From assembly GCF_006715485.1 (NCBI RefSeq), contig NZ_VFNH01000001.1, positions 1,922,001-1,986,000 of the forward strand: a stretch of 64,000 bases of DNA, given 5' to 3'. A program made the translations under genes and the position numbers. This document shows, piece after piece, positions 53,770-62,229 of the stretch. The notes under the pieces are model-generated. The model was not told the origin of the DNA. It saw only the letters and a program-made list of their open reading frames with translations, and made no database searches. The DNA comes from Herbaspirillum sp. SJZ107. Lineage in GTDB: Bacteria > Pseudomonadota > Gammaproteobacteria > Burkholderiales > Burkholderiaceae_D. Position 1 is the stretch's first letter. Every line of letters starts with the position of its first letter.

Positions 53770-54924
53770 TCAGGACTTCGCCTTCACCGGCGCAGCCTGC
53801 GCAATGCGCACCGTATCCCCTTCCGCCAACCCATCCGGCGGACTGTCGATGATCCGGTCGGAGCGCTCGACGCCGCCGGCCAGTTGCACCACGGTGCCCA
53901 TGTCGCGGCCGATGGTGACCTTCTTGATGCGCACCTTGTTGGCGCCGTCCAGCGTCGCCACGCGCACCCCGTCCTTGCCCAGCATCAGTGCGCCCGGCGG
54001 CACGCTGACCGTGCTGGCGTCCGCCGGCAGGTCGAAGCGCACGTTGGCGTAGGCGCCCGGCAGCAGTTCGCCATTCTTGTTGTCGACCGCGAGCTGGACC
54101 AGCATGGTGCCGGAACCGGCGGCGATCGCCTGCGCGGTCGACTGCACGGTGGCGGTGTAGCTGACGTCCGGGCGCTCGGGCACGCTCAGGGTGGCCTTGC
54201 TGCCCGGCTTGATCAGCGCCACCTGGCGCTGCGGCACGTTCACGTACACGCGCAGCTTGCGGATGTCGGACACCACGAACAGCTCGCTGCCGCTGGCACC
54301 GCCGACATTGACCAGCGCGCCGACGTCGGTATTGCGCGCCGTCACCACGCCGTCGAAGGGCGCAACCAGCCTGGTGTAGGTTTTCAGCGCCTGCTGGCGC
54401 GAGACGCTGGCCTGCAGCGCCTGCACGGTCGACTGGCGCGACATGAAGTCGTTCTGCTTTTCGTCGGCTTCCTGCTTCGACACCGCGTTCTGCCCCACCA
54501 GCGCCTGCCAGCGCTTGGCGGTGCTGTCGGCCAGCGTCAGGCCGGTACGCGCGACCGCCAGCTGGGCCTGGGCCTGGCGCAGGTCCTGGTCGAGGTCCGG
54601 GGTGTCGATCTGGGCCAGCACCTGGCCGGCTTTCACCGGGGTGCCGATGTCGACGTTCCAGCGCGCCAGGTAGCCGCTGACGCGGGCATAGATCGGCGCG
54701 CGCGCCCAGGCTTCGATGCGGGCCGGCAGTTCAAGATCCGAGGCGGGGATGTCCTTCAGCGACACCAGGCTCACGGTCGGCACCGAGCGCTCGGCCGCGC
54801 CGGCCTGGAGTTGCTCGCCCTGGTTGTGGCGGGTGACGAGGCCGCCGGCGACCACGCCGCCTGCAACCAGGATGGCGACGGCGGCGAACAGCGCCGGACG
54901 GGCGCGCGAGGGTTTAGTTGACAT
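53770..54924 (-). CDS. RND efflux membrane-fusion protein
   Basis: The 384-residue protein starts at ATG 54924 after CCGGAG and has a single N-terminal membrane segment (ALFAAVAILVAGGVVAGGLV). Lipoyl/barrel-sandwich halves are visible (SGYLARWNVDIGTPVKAGQVLAQID and PFDGVVTARNTDVGALVN), with a coiled-coil hairpin between them (about 95-170) and a beta-barrel domain after. It bridges the RND pump to an outer-membrane channel. It overlaps the RND gene by 11 nt. No outer-membrane factor is present, so one encoded elsewhere would be needed. Confidence 0.92.
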   Translation of the reverse strand: MSTKPSRARPALFAAVAILVAGGVVAGGLVTRHNQGEQLQAGAAERSVPTVSLVSLKDIPASDLELPARIEAWARAPIYARVSGYLARWNVDIGTPVKAGQVLAQIDTPDLDQDLRQAQAQLAVARTGLTLADSTAKRWQALVGQNAVSKQEADEKQNDFMSRQSTVQALQASVSRQQALKTYTRLVAPFDGVVTARNTDVGALVNVGGASGSELFVVSDIRKLRVYVNVPQRQVALIKPGSKATLSVPERPDVSYTATVQSTAQAIAAGSGTMLVQLAVDNKNGELLPGAYANVRFDLPADASTVSVPPGALMLGKDGVRVATLDGANKVRIKKVTIGRDMGTVVQLAGGVERSDRIIDSPPDGLAEGDTVRIAQAAPVKAKS

Positions 54925-57900
54925 GAGCTGTGACTCCGGAAGGTAATGCGCCAGAAGGTAATGCGCCAGATGGGGTGGATACGCCGGCTTGCGGCGGCAG
55001 GCCTGCGTCGGCGGCACGACGCTGCCGCCCGTGCACGAGGCTGAAGACGACGGGGACGAACACCAGCGTGGCAAAAGTCGAGAACACCAGGCCGCCGATC
55101 ACGGCGCGGCCCAGCGGGGCGTTCTGCTCGCCGCCCTCGCCCAGGCCGAGCGCCATCGGCAGCATGCCGATGATCATGGCCAGCGCGGTCATCAGGACCG
55201 GGCGGAAGCGCACGAAGCCGGCTTCCAGCGCGGCCGCGGCGGCGTCTCCCAGTTCGAGCAAACGCTCGCGCGCAAAGCTGATGACGAGGACACTGTTGGC
55301 GGTGGCCACGCCCATGCACATGATGGCGCCGGTCAGCGCCGGCACCGACAAGGTGGTGTGGGTGGCGAACAGCATCCAGACGATGCCGGCCAGCGCGGCC
55401 GGCAGCGCGGCGACGATCACGGCCGGGTCGGTCCAGGACTGGAAGTTCACCACGATCAGCAGGTAGATCAGGCCGATCGCGCCCAGCAGGCCGAACAGCA
55501 GGCCCGAGAAGGCGCGCTCCATGGTGCGCACCTGGCCCAGCATCTCGACCGTCGCGCCCTTGGGCAGGTCGGCCTGGGTGTCGGCCAGCACCTTGCGGAT
55601 ATCGGCGGCGACGCTGCCGAGGTCGCGGTCCTGGGTGGTGGCGTGGATCTGCACCATCGGCGCCACATTGTACTGGCTGACCAGCGCGCTGCCGCTCGAG
55701 CGGGTGAAGCGGGCGATGCCGCCCAGCGTGGCCGCGCCCGCCGAGCTGCCGTTACCGACCGGCAGGGCCGACAGCGCCGACAGCGAGTCGATGTCGCTCT
55801 GCGGGGTCTGCATCACGATCGGATAGGTCACGCCGGTGGCCGGGTTCAGCCAATAGGTCGGCGCCACCTGGCTGGAACCGGCCAGGTTGACCACCATGCT
55901 GTTGGTGACGTCGCGCGTGGTCAGGCCGAGCAGCTGCGACTGGGTACGGTCGATGTCGACGTTGAAGGTCGGCGCGCGGTTCGACTGCTGGATGCGCGCA
56001 TCGGCCACGCCCGGGATCGCGCGGATGCGCTTCAGCAGCTGCTGGGCGTAGCGGTAGTCGCCTTCCAGGTCGCGTCCACGCACCTGCACGTCGATCGGCG
56101 CCGGCGAACCGAAGTTCAGGATCTGGCTGACGATGTCGGCCGGCGGGAACGAGAAGGTCGTATCCGGGAATTCGCGCGGCAGCACGTCGCGCAGCTTGCG
56201 CACGTATTCCGCGGTCGGCGCATGCTCTTCGCCGAGGGCGATCTGGAAGTCGCCGTCCTGGCTGCCCATCACGCCGGTATTGTTGTAGGTGACGTTGATC
56301 GACGACGCCGGCATGCCGATGTTGTCGACCATGGTCGCGATCTCGCGGTTCGGGATCACGCGCCGGATCGCCGCTTCGATCCTGGCGAAGCGCGCCGCGG
56401 TTTCCTCGATGCGGGTGCCGACCGGCACGCGCGCGTGGATCAGCACCTGGCCGGAATCGACCGACGGGAAGAAGTTACTGCCCAGAAAAGGTACCAGCGC
56501 AAACGATGCCAGCACCACCGCGAAGAAACCGATCAGGAAGGCCTTGCGGCGCTTGATCGCGCCATCCAGCATGCCGTGGTAGCGCCCGCGGATGCCTTCG
56601 AAGCGTGCCTCGAAGCCGCGCTGGAAACGGGCCAGCGGATTGGAAGGAAGCTGGTGGTGCTCCTCGCTCGGGTTATGGGCGCGCAGCAGCCAGTTGGCCA
56701 TGGTCGGCACTAGGGTACGCGACAGGATGAACGAGCAGACCAGCGCGAACACCACCGCCTTGGCCATCGGCACGAACAGGAAGCCGGCCACGCCTTCGAG
56801 GAAGAACATCGGGATGAACACGATGCAGATGCACAGCAGCGAGACCAGCGCCGGCGCCACGATCTGCTGGGCGCCGTCGAGGATGGACGGCTCCACCGCC
56901 TTGCCCTGCTCCAGGTGCCAGTTGATGTTTTCGATGGTGACGGTGGCATCGTCGACCAGGATGCCGACCGCCAGCGCCAGGCCGCCGAGCGTCATCAGGT
57001 TCAGGGTTTCGCCGGTCGCGGCCAGCGCGATGATGGAACCGAGGATCGACAGCGGAATCGACACCGCGATGATCACGGTGGAGCGCCAGCTGCCGAGGAA
57101 CAGCAGGATCATGATACTGGTCAGCAGCGCGGCGATCGCGCCTTCGGTCGCCACGCCCTTGACGGCGGCGCGCACGAATACCGACTGGTCGTTGATCGCC
57201 ACCACCTTCAGGGCGTCCGGCAGGCCGGCCTTCATCTCGGCCAGCTTGGCGCGCACGCCGTCGACGATGGCCAGGGTCGAGGCCGAGCCGTTCTTCAGCA
57301 CCGACATCAGCACCGAACGGCCGCCGTCGACGTGGACGACGTTGGTCTGCGGCGCATTGCCGTCGTGGACGTTGGCGACGTCCTGCATCAGGATCGTGGT
57401 GCCGTTCACCACCTTGATCGGCAGACGGTTCAGGTCCTCGATGGCGGACGGCGCGCTGTTCAGCTGGATCGTGTATTCGAGTTCACCGATCTTCTGGGTA
57501 CCCACCGGGGTCAGGATGTTCTGGCTTGCCAGCGCATTCGCGATGTCCTGGGCCGACAGGCCGCGCGCCTGCAGCGCGTCCGGCTTGACGTCGATCTGCA
57601 CCTGGCGCTGCTTGCCGCCGTACGGCAACGGGATCGCGGCGCCCGGCACCGTCACCAGCGGCGTACGCACGGTGTTCAAGCCGAGGTCGAACAGCTGTTG
57701 TTCGGACAGGCCCTTGCCGGACAGCGCCACCTGCAGGATCGGCACCGTGGCCGCGTTGTAGTTGATGACCAGCGGCGGCGTGACGCCGGCCGGCATCTGC
57801 TTGACCACCGCCTGGGCGATCGCGGTCACCTGGGCGTTGGCCACCGCGATGTCGACGCCCGGCTGGAAGAAGATCTTCACCACGCTGACGCCGGGATAGG

Positions 57901-58159
57901 TGTTGGCCTCGATGTGCTCGATGTCGTTGACGGTGGTCGTCAGGCTGCGCTGGAACAGCGTCGAAATGCGGCCGGCCATCTGGTCGGGCGGCAGGCCGGT
58001 GTATTGCCAGGCCACCGCGATCACCGGCATTTTGATCTCGGGGAAGATGTCGGTCGGTGTGCGCATGGCGGCGAGCGGCCCGAGGATGAGCAGCACCAGC
58101 GCCAGCACGACGAAGGTATACGGTCGCCGCAAGGCGATGCGAACCAGGTTAAGCAGCAT
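54914..58159 (-). CDS. RND efflux permease (AcrB/MexF-like)
   Basis: The 1081-residue inner-membrane pump has the typical twelve membrane segments in two sets with large periplasmic loops after the first and seventh. It opens MLLNLVRIALRRPYTFVVLALVLLILGPLAAMRTPTDIFP, and the D-containing helix is GGLALAVGILVDDATVTIENI (proton-relay aspartates). Substrates cannot be told; drugs, solvents or plant phenolics are all possible. The C-terminus ends in the repeated SGALPSGALPSG, from a 15-bp tandem repeat. It precedes the fusion protein gene, the reverse of the acrAB order. Confidence 0.94.
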   Translation of the reverse strand: MLLNLVRIALRRPYTFVVLALVLLILGPLAAMRTPTDIFPEIKMPVIAVAWQYTGLPPDQMAGRISTLFQRSLTTTVNDIEHIEANTYPGVSVVKIFFQPGVDIAVANAQVTAIAQAVVKQMPAGVTPPLVINYNAATVPILQVALSGKGLSEQQLFDLGLNTVRTPLVTVPGAAIPLPYGGKQRQVQIDVKPDALQARGLSAQDIANALASQNILTPVGTQKIGELEYTIQLNSAPSAIEDLNRLPIKVVNGTTILMQDVANVHDGNAPQTNVVHVDGGRSVLMSVLKNGSASTLAIVDGVRAKLAEMKAGLPDALKVVAINDQSVFVRAAVKGVATEGAIAALLTSIMILLFLGSWRSTVIIAVSIPLSILGSIIALAATGETLNLMTLGGLALAVGILVDDATVTIENINWHLEQGKAVEPSILDGAQQIVAPALVSLLCICIVFIPMFFLEGVAGFLFVPMAKAVVFALVCSFILSRTLVPTMANWLLRAHNPSEEHHQLPSNPLARFQRGFEARFEGIRGRYHGMLDGAIKRRKAFLIGFFAVVLASFALVPFLGSNFFPSVDSGQVLIHARVPVGTRIEETAARFARIEAAIRRVIPNREIATMVDNIGMPASSINVTYNNTGVMGSQDGDFQIALGEEHAPTAEYVRKLRDVLPREFPDTTFSFPPADIVSQILNFGSPAPIDVQVRGRDLEGDYRYAQQLLKRIRAIPGVADARIQQSNRAPTFNVDIDRTQSQLLGLTTRDVTNSMVVNLAGSSQVAPTYWLNPATGVTYPIVMQTPQSDIDSLSALSALPVGNGSSAGAATLGGIARFTRSSGSALVSQYNVAPMVQIHATTQDRDLGSVAADIRKVLADTQADLPKGATVEMLGQVRTMERAFSGLLFGLLGAIGLIYLLIVVNFQSWTDPAVIVAALPAALAGIVWMLFATHTTLSVPALTGAIMCMGVATANSVLVISFARERLLELGDAAAAALEAGFVRFRPVLMTALAMIIGMLPMALGLGEGGEQNAPLGRAVIGGLVFSTFATLVFVPVVFSLVHGRQRRAADAGLPPQAGVSTPSGALPSGALPSGVTAHVN
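54940..54969. repeat. 15-bp tandem repeat at the 3' end of the RND gene
   Basis: AAGGTAATGCGCCAG is present twice (54940-54954, 54955-54969), coding for the repeated SGALP at the pump's C-terminus. Its minus-strand form contains GCATTACCTT, as does the tandem repeat at 3581-3635. Confidence 0.6.
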
Positions 58160-58283
58160 GTATTGACTCCAATGAAGCGCGCGGCAGATCGTCGTGCAAT
58201 GTCCCGTAAGTACCGGACACTCAGCCGATTGTCACCGCGCCAACCCGTTAATATGGGCCAAAAATGCTTCGCTGCCTAGATCA

Positions 58284-58356
58284 TTAGCCGGCTAACGACT
58301 GTCTGATTTGTATAGGAATGTATATAGGCAGCATTTTTTGCACCAGCATGGTGCAA
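58284..58356. promoter_or_regulatory. Palindrome and hairpin between polB and the RND pump
   Basis: In the 210-nt gap between polB and the RND gene lie the perfect 12-bp palindrome TTAGCCGGCTAA (58284-58295), a possible regulator site for the pump, and the stem-loop TTGCACCA-GCA-TGGTGCAA (58338-58356) just after the polB stop, which may end its transcript. There is no T-run after the hairpin in the polB direction. Confidence 0.35.
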
Positions 58357-58369
58357 TGCAACATTTTAT

Positions 58370-60766
58370 TCAGAACAAGGCTCCCTGCGGGCTGGTCAGG
58401 CGCGTAAAGCTGTCGCCGATGAAGGGCAGGATGCCGTCCGCCACCGGTTCCAGCTGCTTGCTCAGGTAATGCTCGTAGTCGATCGGCGCCGCCTTGCCCG
58501 CTTCCACGCTCTCCATCGGTTCCGGGCCGGCGGTCGTCATCAGGTAGCGGATCCAGCCGCCGTTGCGGTATTGCGGGCCGCGTCCCTGGGCCACGTGGAA
58601 GTCGTCGGCCAGGCGCGCGGCGCGCACGTGCGGCGGCACGTTGCGCTCGTACTCGTGCAGCGGGCGGCGCAGGCGCTTGCGGTAGACCAGCAGCTCGTCG
58701 AACTCGCCGGCCAGCGTGCGCGCCACGTAGTCGCGGACATAGTCTTCGTAGGGCTGGCGCCGGAACACGCGCTCGTAGAGGCCCTGCTGGAATTGCTGGG
58801 CCAGCGGGGTCCAGTCGGTACGCACGCTTTCCAGGCCCTTGTAGACCACCTCTTCCCCGCCGTCCGCCGTGCCGGCCAGGCCGGCATAGCGCTTCTTGCT
58901 GCCTTCGTCGGAGCCGCGCACGGTCGGCATCAGGAAACGGCGGAAGTGGGTGTCGTATTCGAGTTCGAGTGCGCTCTCCAGTCCCAGCGTTTGCTGCAGG
59001 TGCGTCCGCCACCAGCCGTTTACGTGCTCCACCAGTTCGCGGCCGATGCGCAGGGCGTCCGCATCGGGCCGGGCGCCGCCGAGCCAGACGAAGGTCGAAT
59101 CGGTGTCGCCGTAGATCACCTGGTAGCCGCGTTCCTCGATCAGCTCGCGGGTGCGGTGCATGATCTCGTGGCCGCGCATCGTGATCGACGAGGCCAGGCG
59201 GTCGTCGAAGAAGCGGCAGGCCGGGGTGCCGAGCACGCCGTACATCGCGTTCATGATGATCTTTAAAGCCTGCGACAGCGGCTGGTTGCCGGCGCGCTTG
59301 GCCGCTTCCCTGCCCTCCCACACGCGGGTGACGATGCCGGGCAGGCAGTGCTTCGTGCGCGAGAAGCGCGCGCCGCGGAAGCCCGGCACCGTCTCTTCCT
59401 CCGGCGCTTCCAGTCCGGCCACCAGCCCCACCGGGTCGATCAGGAAGGTGCGGATGATCGACGGGTACAGGCTTTTATAGTCCAGCACCAGCACCGAATC
59501 GTACAGGCCCGAGCGCGAATCCATCACGAAGCCGCCCGGGCTGTCCGCCGCCGGCACGTCGCCGATGTTGGGCGCGACCCGGCCCTGGCGGTGCATCAGC
59601 GGGATGTAGGAATGTTCGAAAGCCGCCACCGAGCCGCCGCTGCGGTCGGCGGCCAGCCCGGTCACGCTGGCGCGCTCCAGCAGGAAGGCCATCAGGCCGG
59701 TCTTGTCGAAGATGCGCGTGACCAGTTCGCAGTCCTTCAGGTTGTAGCGCGCCAGCGCCGGCTTGTCCTGGGCGAACATGCGGTCGATCGAGGCCATGCG
59801 GTCGTAGGGATTGTCGATCGACTTGCCTTCGCCGAGCAGGCTTTGCGCCACGTGCTCCAGGCTGAACGAGGGAAAACCCCAGGTGGCCGAGCGCAGCGCT
59901 TCGATGCCGTCGATGACCAGGCGGCCCGGCAAGCCCCAGAAATAACGCGCCTCGCGCTCGCCGCTGGCGTTCGGATTGGTGCGCCATTCCATCGCCGCGC
60001 CGCCGCGGCCGATGCGCAGCGGATGATTCAGGCGCAGCGCATGCTCGTGCAGCACGCGCAGGTCGAAGTTGATCACGCTCCAGCCGATGATGGCGTCCGG
60101 ATCGTGGCGTGTCATCCATGCTTCCAGCTTCGCCAGCAGCTCGAGGCGCGACTCGCAATACTCGAGGTCGAAGTCGAGCTTGGCCGGATCGCCGTTCGGC
60201 GGCCCCAGCATGTACACGACGCGCTGGCCGCAGCCTTCCAGGCCGATCGAGCGCAACTCGCCCTGCATGGTGGTCTCGATGTCGAGCGAGACGGTGCGGA
60301 TGCTGGGACGGTAGTCGGGAGCCGGTTTCAGTTGCGCGCCTTCGAGCAGGCGCGGATTGCCGGGCGCCGGCGTGCCGGCAAAGGCGACCGGCGCACTGAT
60401 GAAACGCTCCATCAGGAAGCGGTCGGTCGGGCGGATGTCGGCTTCGTAGACATCGATGCCGTGCTCGCGCAGGCGCTTTTCCAGGCGCATCAGGTGGCGG
60501 TAATGGCGGCAGTACAAGCCCATTACCGGACGGTTGCGGAAATCGCACAGCGCCAGCGGCCGCAGCTCGACGCCGCGCTCGCGCTGCAGCAGGGTCCGCA
60601 GGAGCGCTTCCTGCTCGGCCGGGACGAAGGCGACGGCTTCGGCCGGCGGCAGGCGCAGGCAGTAAGGGCCATCGTCGGTGGCGAGCCACAGCTCGACCTC
60701 GACGCCTTCATCCAAATCGCGCCAGTGGCGGGTGAGCAGGAAGCCTTGCTGCGGAGAGTCACTCAT
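58370..60766 (-). CDS. polB: DNA polymerase II (family B)
   Basis: The 798-residue enzyme has an N-terminal domain, a 3'-5' exonuclease domain (SLDIETT, VINFDLRVL, YNLKDCELV) and the family-B polymerase motifs A (LDYKSLYPSII), B (KIIMNAMYGVLG) and C (YGDTDSTF). All catalytic acids are present, so it should be an active proofreading polymerase used in DNA repair and replication restart. It starts 11 nt after the DUF455 stop, with a weak ribosome site, and is probably cotranscribed. It is often SOS-controlled; no clear LexA box was found near this gene. Confidence 0.95.
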   Translation of the reverse strand: MSDSPQQGFLLTRHWRDLDEGVEVELWLATDDGPYCLRLPPAEAVAFVPAEQEALLRTLLQRERGVELRPLALCDFRNRPVMGLYCRHYRHLMRLEKRLREHGIDVYEADIRPTDRFLMERFISAPVAFAGTPAPGNPRLLEGAQLKPAPDYRPSIRTVSLDIETTMQGELRSIGLEGCGQRVVYMLGPPNGDPAKLDFDLEYCESRLELLAKLEAWMTRHDPDAIIGWSVINFDLRVLHEHALRLNHPLRIGRGGAAMEWRTNPNASGEREARYFWGLPGRLVIDGIEALRSATWGFPSFSLEHVAQSLLGEGKSIDNPYDRMASIDRMFAQDKPALARYNLKDCELVTRIFDKTGLMAFLLERASVTGLAADRSGGSVAAFEHSYIPLMHRQGRVAPNIGDVPAADSPGGFVMDSRSGLYDSVLVLDYKSLYPSIIRTFLIDPVGLVAGLEAPEEETVPGFRGARFSRTKHCLPGIVTRVWEGREAAKRAGNQPLSQALKIIMNAMYGVLGTPACRFFDDRLASSITMRGHEIMHRTRELIEERGYQVIYGDTDSTFVWLGGARPDADALRIGRELVEHVNGWWRTHLQQTLGLESALELEYDTHFRRFLMPTVRGSDEGSKKRYAGLAGTADGGEEVVYKGLESVRTDWTPLAQQFQQGLYERVFRRQPYEDYVRDYVARTLAGEFDELLVYRKRLRRPLHEYERNVPPHVRAARLADDFHVAQGRGPQYRNGGWIRYLMTTAGPEPMESVEAGKAAPIDYEHYLSKQLEPVADGILPFIGDSFTRLTSPQGALF

Positions 60767-60777
60767 ATTGGATGTGT

Positions 60778-61614
60778 TCAAGCCCCGGCCGGCAAGGCGT
60801 CGAGCGCATAGCGCGCCAGCTCGGCCTCGGTGAAGCCGGCCGCGCGCCGTCCCTCGACGTTGAACGGTCCTTTCAGCACCGGCGCCGTGTATTGCACGGT
60901 GAGATCGTCGTAGGTCGCCACCGGTTCCAGCCCGCGCTGCTCGCACAGGTAGAAGTACCAGCGGTTGCCGATCTCGACGTGGCCGACCTCGTCGCGCAGC
61001 AGCACGTCGAGGATGCCGGCCGCTGCCGGGTCGCCGGCCTGGGCCAGCTTGGCGCGTAGCGGCGGAATCGCGTCGAGGCCGCGCGCTTCCATCGTGCGCG
61101 GCACCAGCGCCATGCGTGCAAGGACGTCGCAACTGGTCTTGGCGACCATCTCCCACAGGCTGTCGTGCCCGGGAAAATCGCCGTAGGTGTAGCCGAGTGT
61201 CTTCAAATGGCCGGCCAGCAGCTTGAAATGCAGGGCTTCCTCGCTGGCCACGCGCAGCCAGTCGAAGTAATACCCGTCCGGCATGCCCGGAAAGCGCCAG
61301 ACCGCGTCCAGCGCCAGGTTCACCGCATTGAATTCGATGTGGGCCAGCGCGTGGACCAGCATGGCGCGTCCTTCCACGGTCGCCATCGAACGCCGGCCCA
61401 CCAGGCGCGGTGGCACCAGCTCGGGACGTGCCGGACGCCCCGGAATCGCCGCCGGCTCGTCGAACACGGCAGCACGGTCGACCGTGATCGTACCGCTGCG
61501 GGCAGCCTCGACCAGCGCCGCCACGCCGCCGGTCTTGGCGGCGGGGTCCGGCTCGACCAGGCATCGCAGGGCGGATGCGCGGAGCTCGTATGCAGTGTCA
61601 TGCGGGCGCGCCAT
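60778..61614 (-). CDS. Ferritin-like DUF455 protein
   Basis: The 278-residue protein starts at ATG 61614 after AAAGGATC. It has the ferritin-like four-helix signature of DUF455: HIEFNAVNLALDAVWRFPG, ASEEALHFKLLAGHL and LRDEVGHVEIGNRWY, with Glu and His residues placed to bind a di-iron centre. Its role is not established, although tRNA-hydroxylase-like (MiaE-type) enzymes share the fold. It sits directly upstream of polB in one transcript. It is divergent from the receiver-like gene. Confidence 0.88.
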   Translation of the reverse strand: MARPHDTAYELRASALRCLVEPDPAAKTGGVAALVEAARSGTITVDRAAVFDEPAAIPGRPARPELVPPRLVGRRSMATVEGRAMLVHALAHIEFNAVNLALDAVWRFPGMPDGYYFDWLRVASEEALHFKLLAGHLKTLGYTYGDFPGHDSLWEMVAKTSCDVLARMALVPRTMEARGLDAIPPLRAKLAQAGDPAAAGILDVLLRDEVGHVEIGNRWYFYLCEQRGLEPVATYDDLTVQYTAPVLKGPFNVEGRRAAGFTEAELARYALDALPAGA

Positions 61615-61763
61615 GTCGGGAGATCCTTTGGAACAAAACGTCGAGTTTACCAAATCCGGCACCCCAACGTACCCGAGCGGTCCCACGGACGAGTCAAATT
61701 GTTACAACTTGCAGCTTGAAGCCGCCCGCTTCGGGGTCATCCCTGTTACAGGAGGGACATCTT

Positions 61764-62198
61764 ATGAAAAGTGCACTACTGTTGGAATATGACGAAGCCG
61801 CCCATGGGCAGACCGAAAGCCTGCTGAAGTCGATGGGCTATCTCGTCGCATCCGCCGCGACGCCGAAGTCTGTACTGCAGACCCTGCAGGCTGTGCGCTT
61901 CGATGCGGTGCTGACCTGCACCGACTTCAATGCCGACGACCGCCGCTCGTTCACCGGCGAGCTGGCGCGGCTGGCACCGGGCGCCGCCATCGTGCTGATG
62001 CTCGACAGCGACGCCAGCGGCGCCGGCCACCACCACCGTGCCGGCGCACTGCTGTTCAAGCCGGTCACGCTGAAGGGGCTACGGCGCGTGCTCGATTTCG
62101 GCGTGGATGGCCTGGGCCAGCACCCGGTATGGATGGCGCCGGACCAGGAACGGCGCGGTCCGCCGCAGCGCCGGGTGCGCCCGCGCCAGGCGGCCTGA
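61764..62198 (+). CDS. Degenerate receiver-domain protein
   Basis: The 144-residue protein starts at ATG 61764 after CAGGAGGG. It follows the receiver fold: an acidic pair in LLEYDEA, an acceptor-like aspartate in TCTDFNADD and a lysine in LFKPVTLK. The threonine/serine switch is weak (LMLDSDAS), so phosphorylation is uncertain. The last 30 residues are basic and disordered (RRGPPQRRVRPRQ). No kinase or output domain is adjacent. It may act as an orphan signalling or scaffold protein. Confidence 0.7.
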   Translation: MKSALLLEYDEAAHGQTESLLKSMGYLVASAATPKSVLQTLQAVRFDAVLTCTDFNADDRRSFTGELARLAPGAAIVLMLDSDASGAGHHHRAGALLFKPVTLKGLRRVLDFGVDGLGQHPVWMAPDQERRGPPQRRVRPRQAA

Positions 62199-62229
62199 TG
62201 CCGCCCATGCGCCGTGCTAGCATGCGCGC

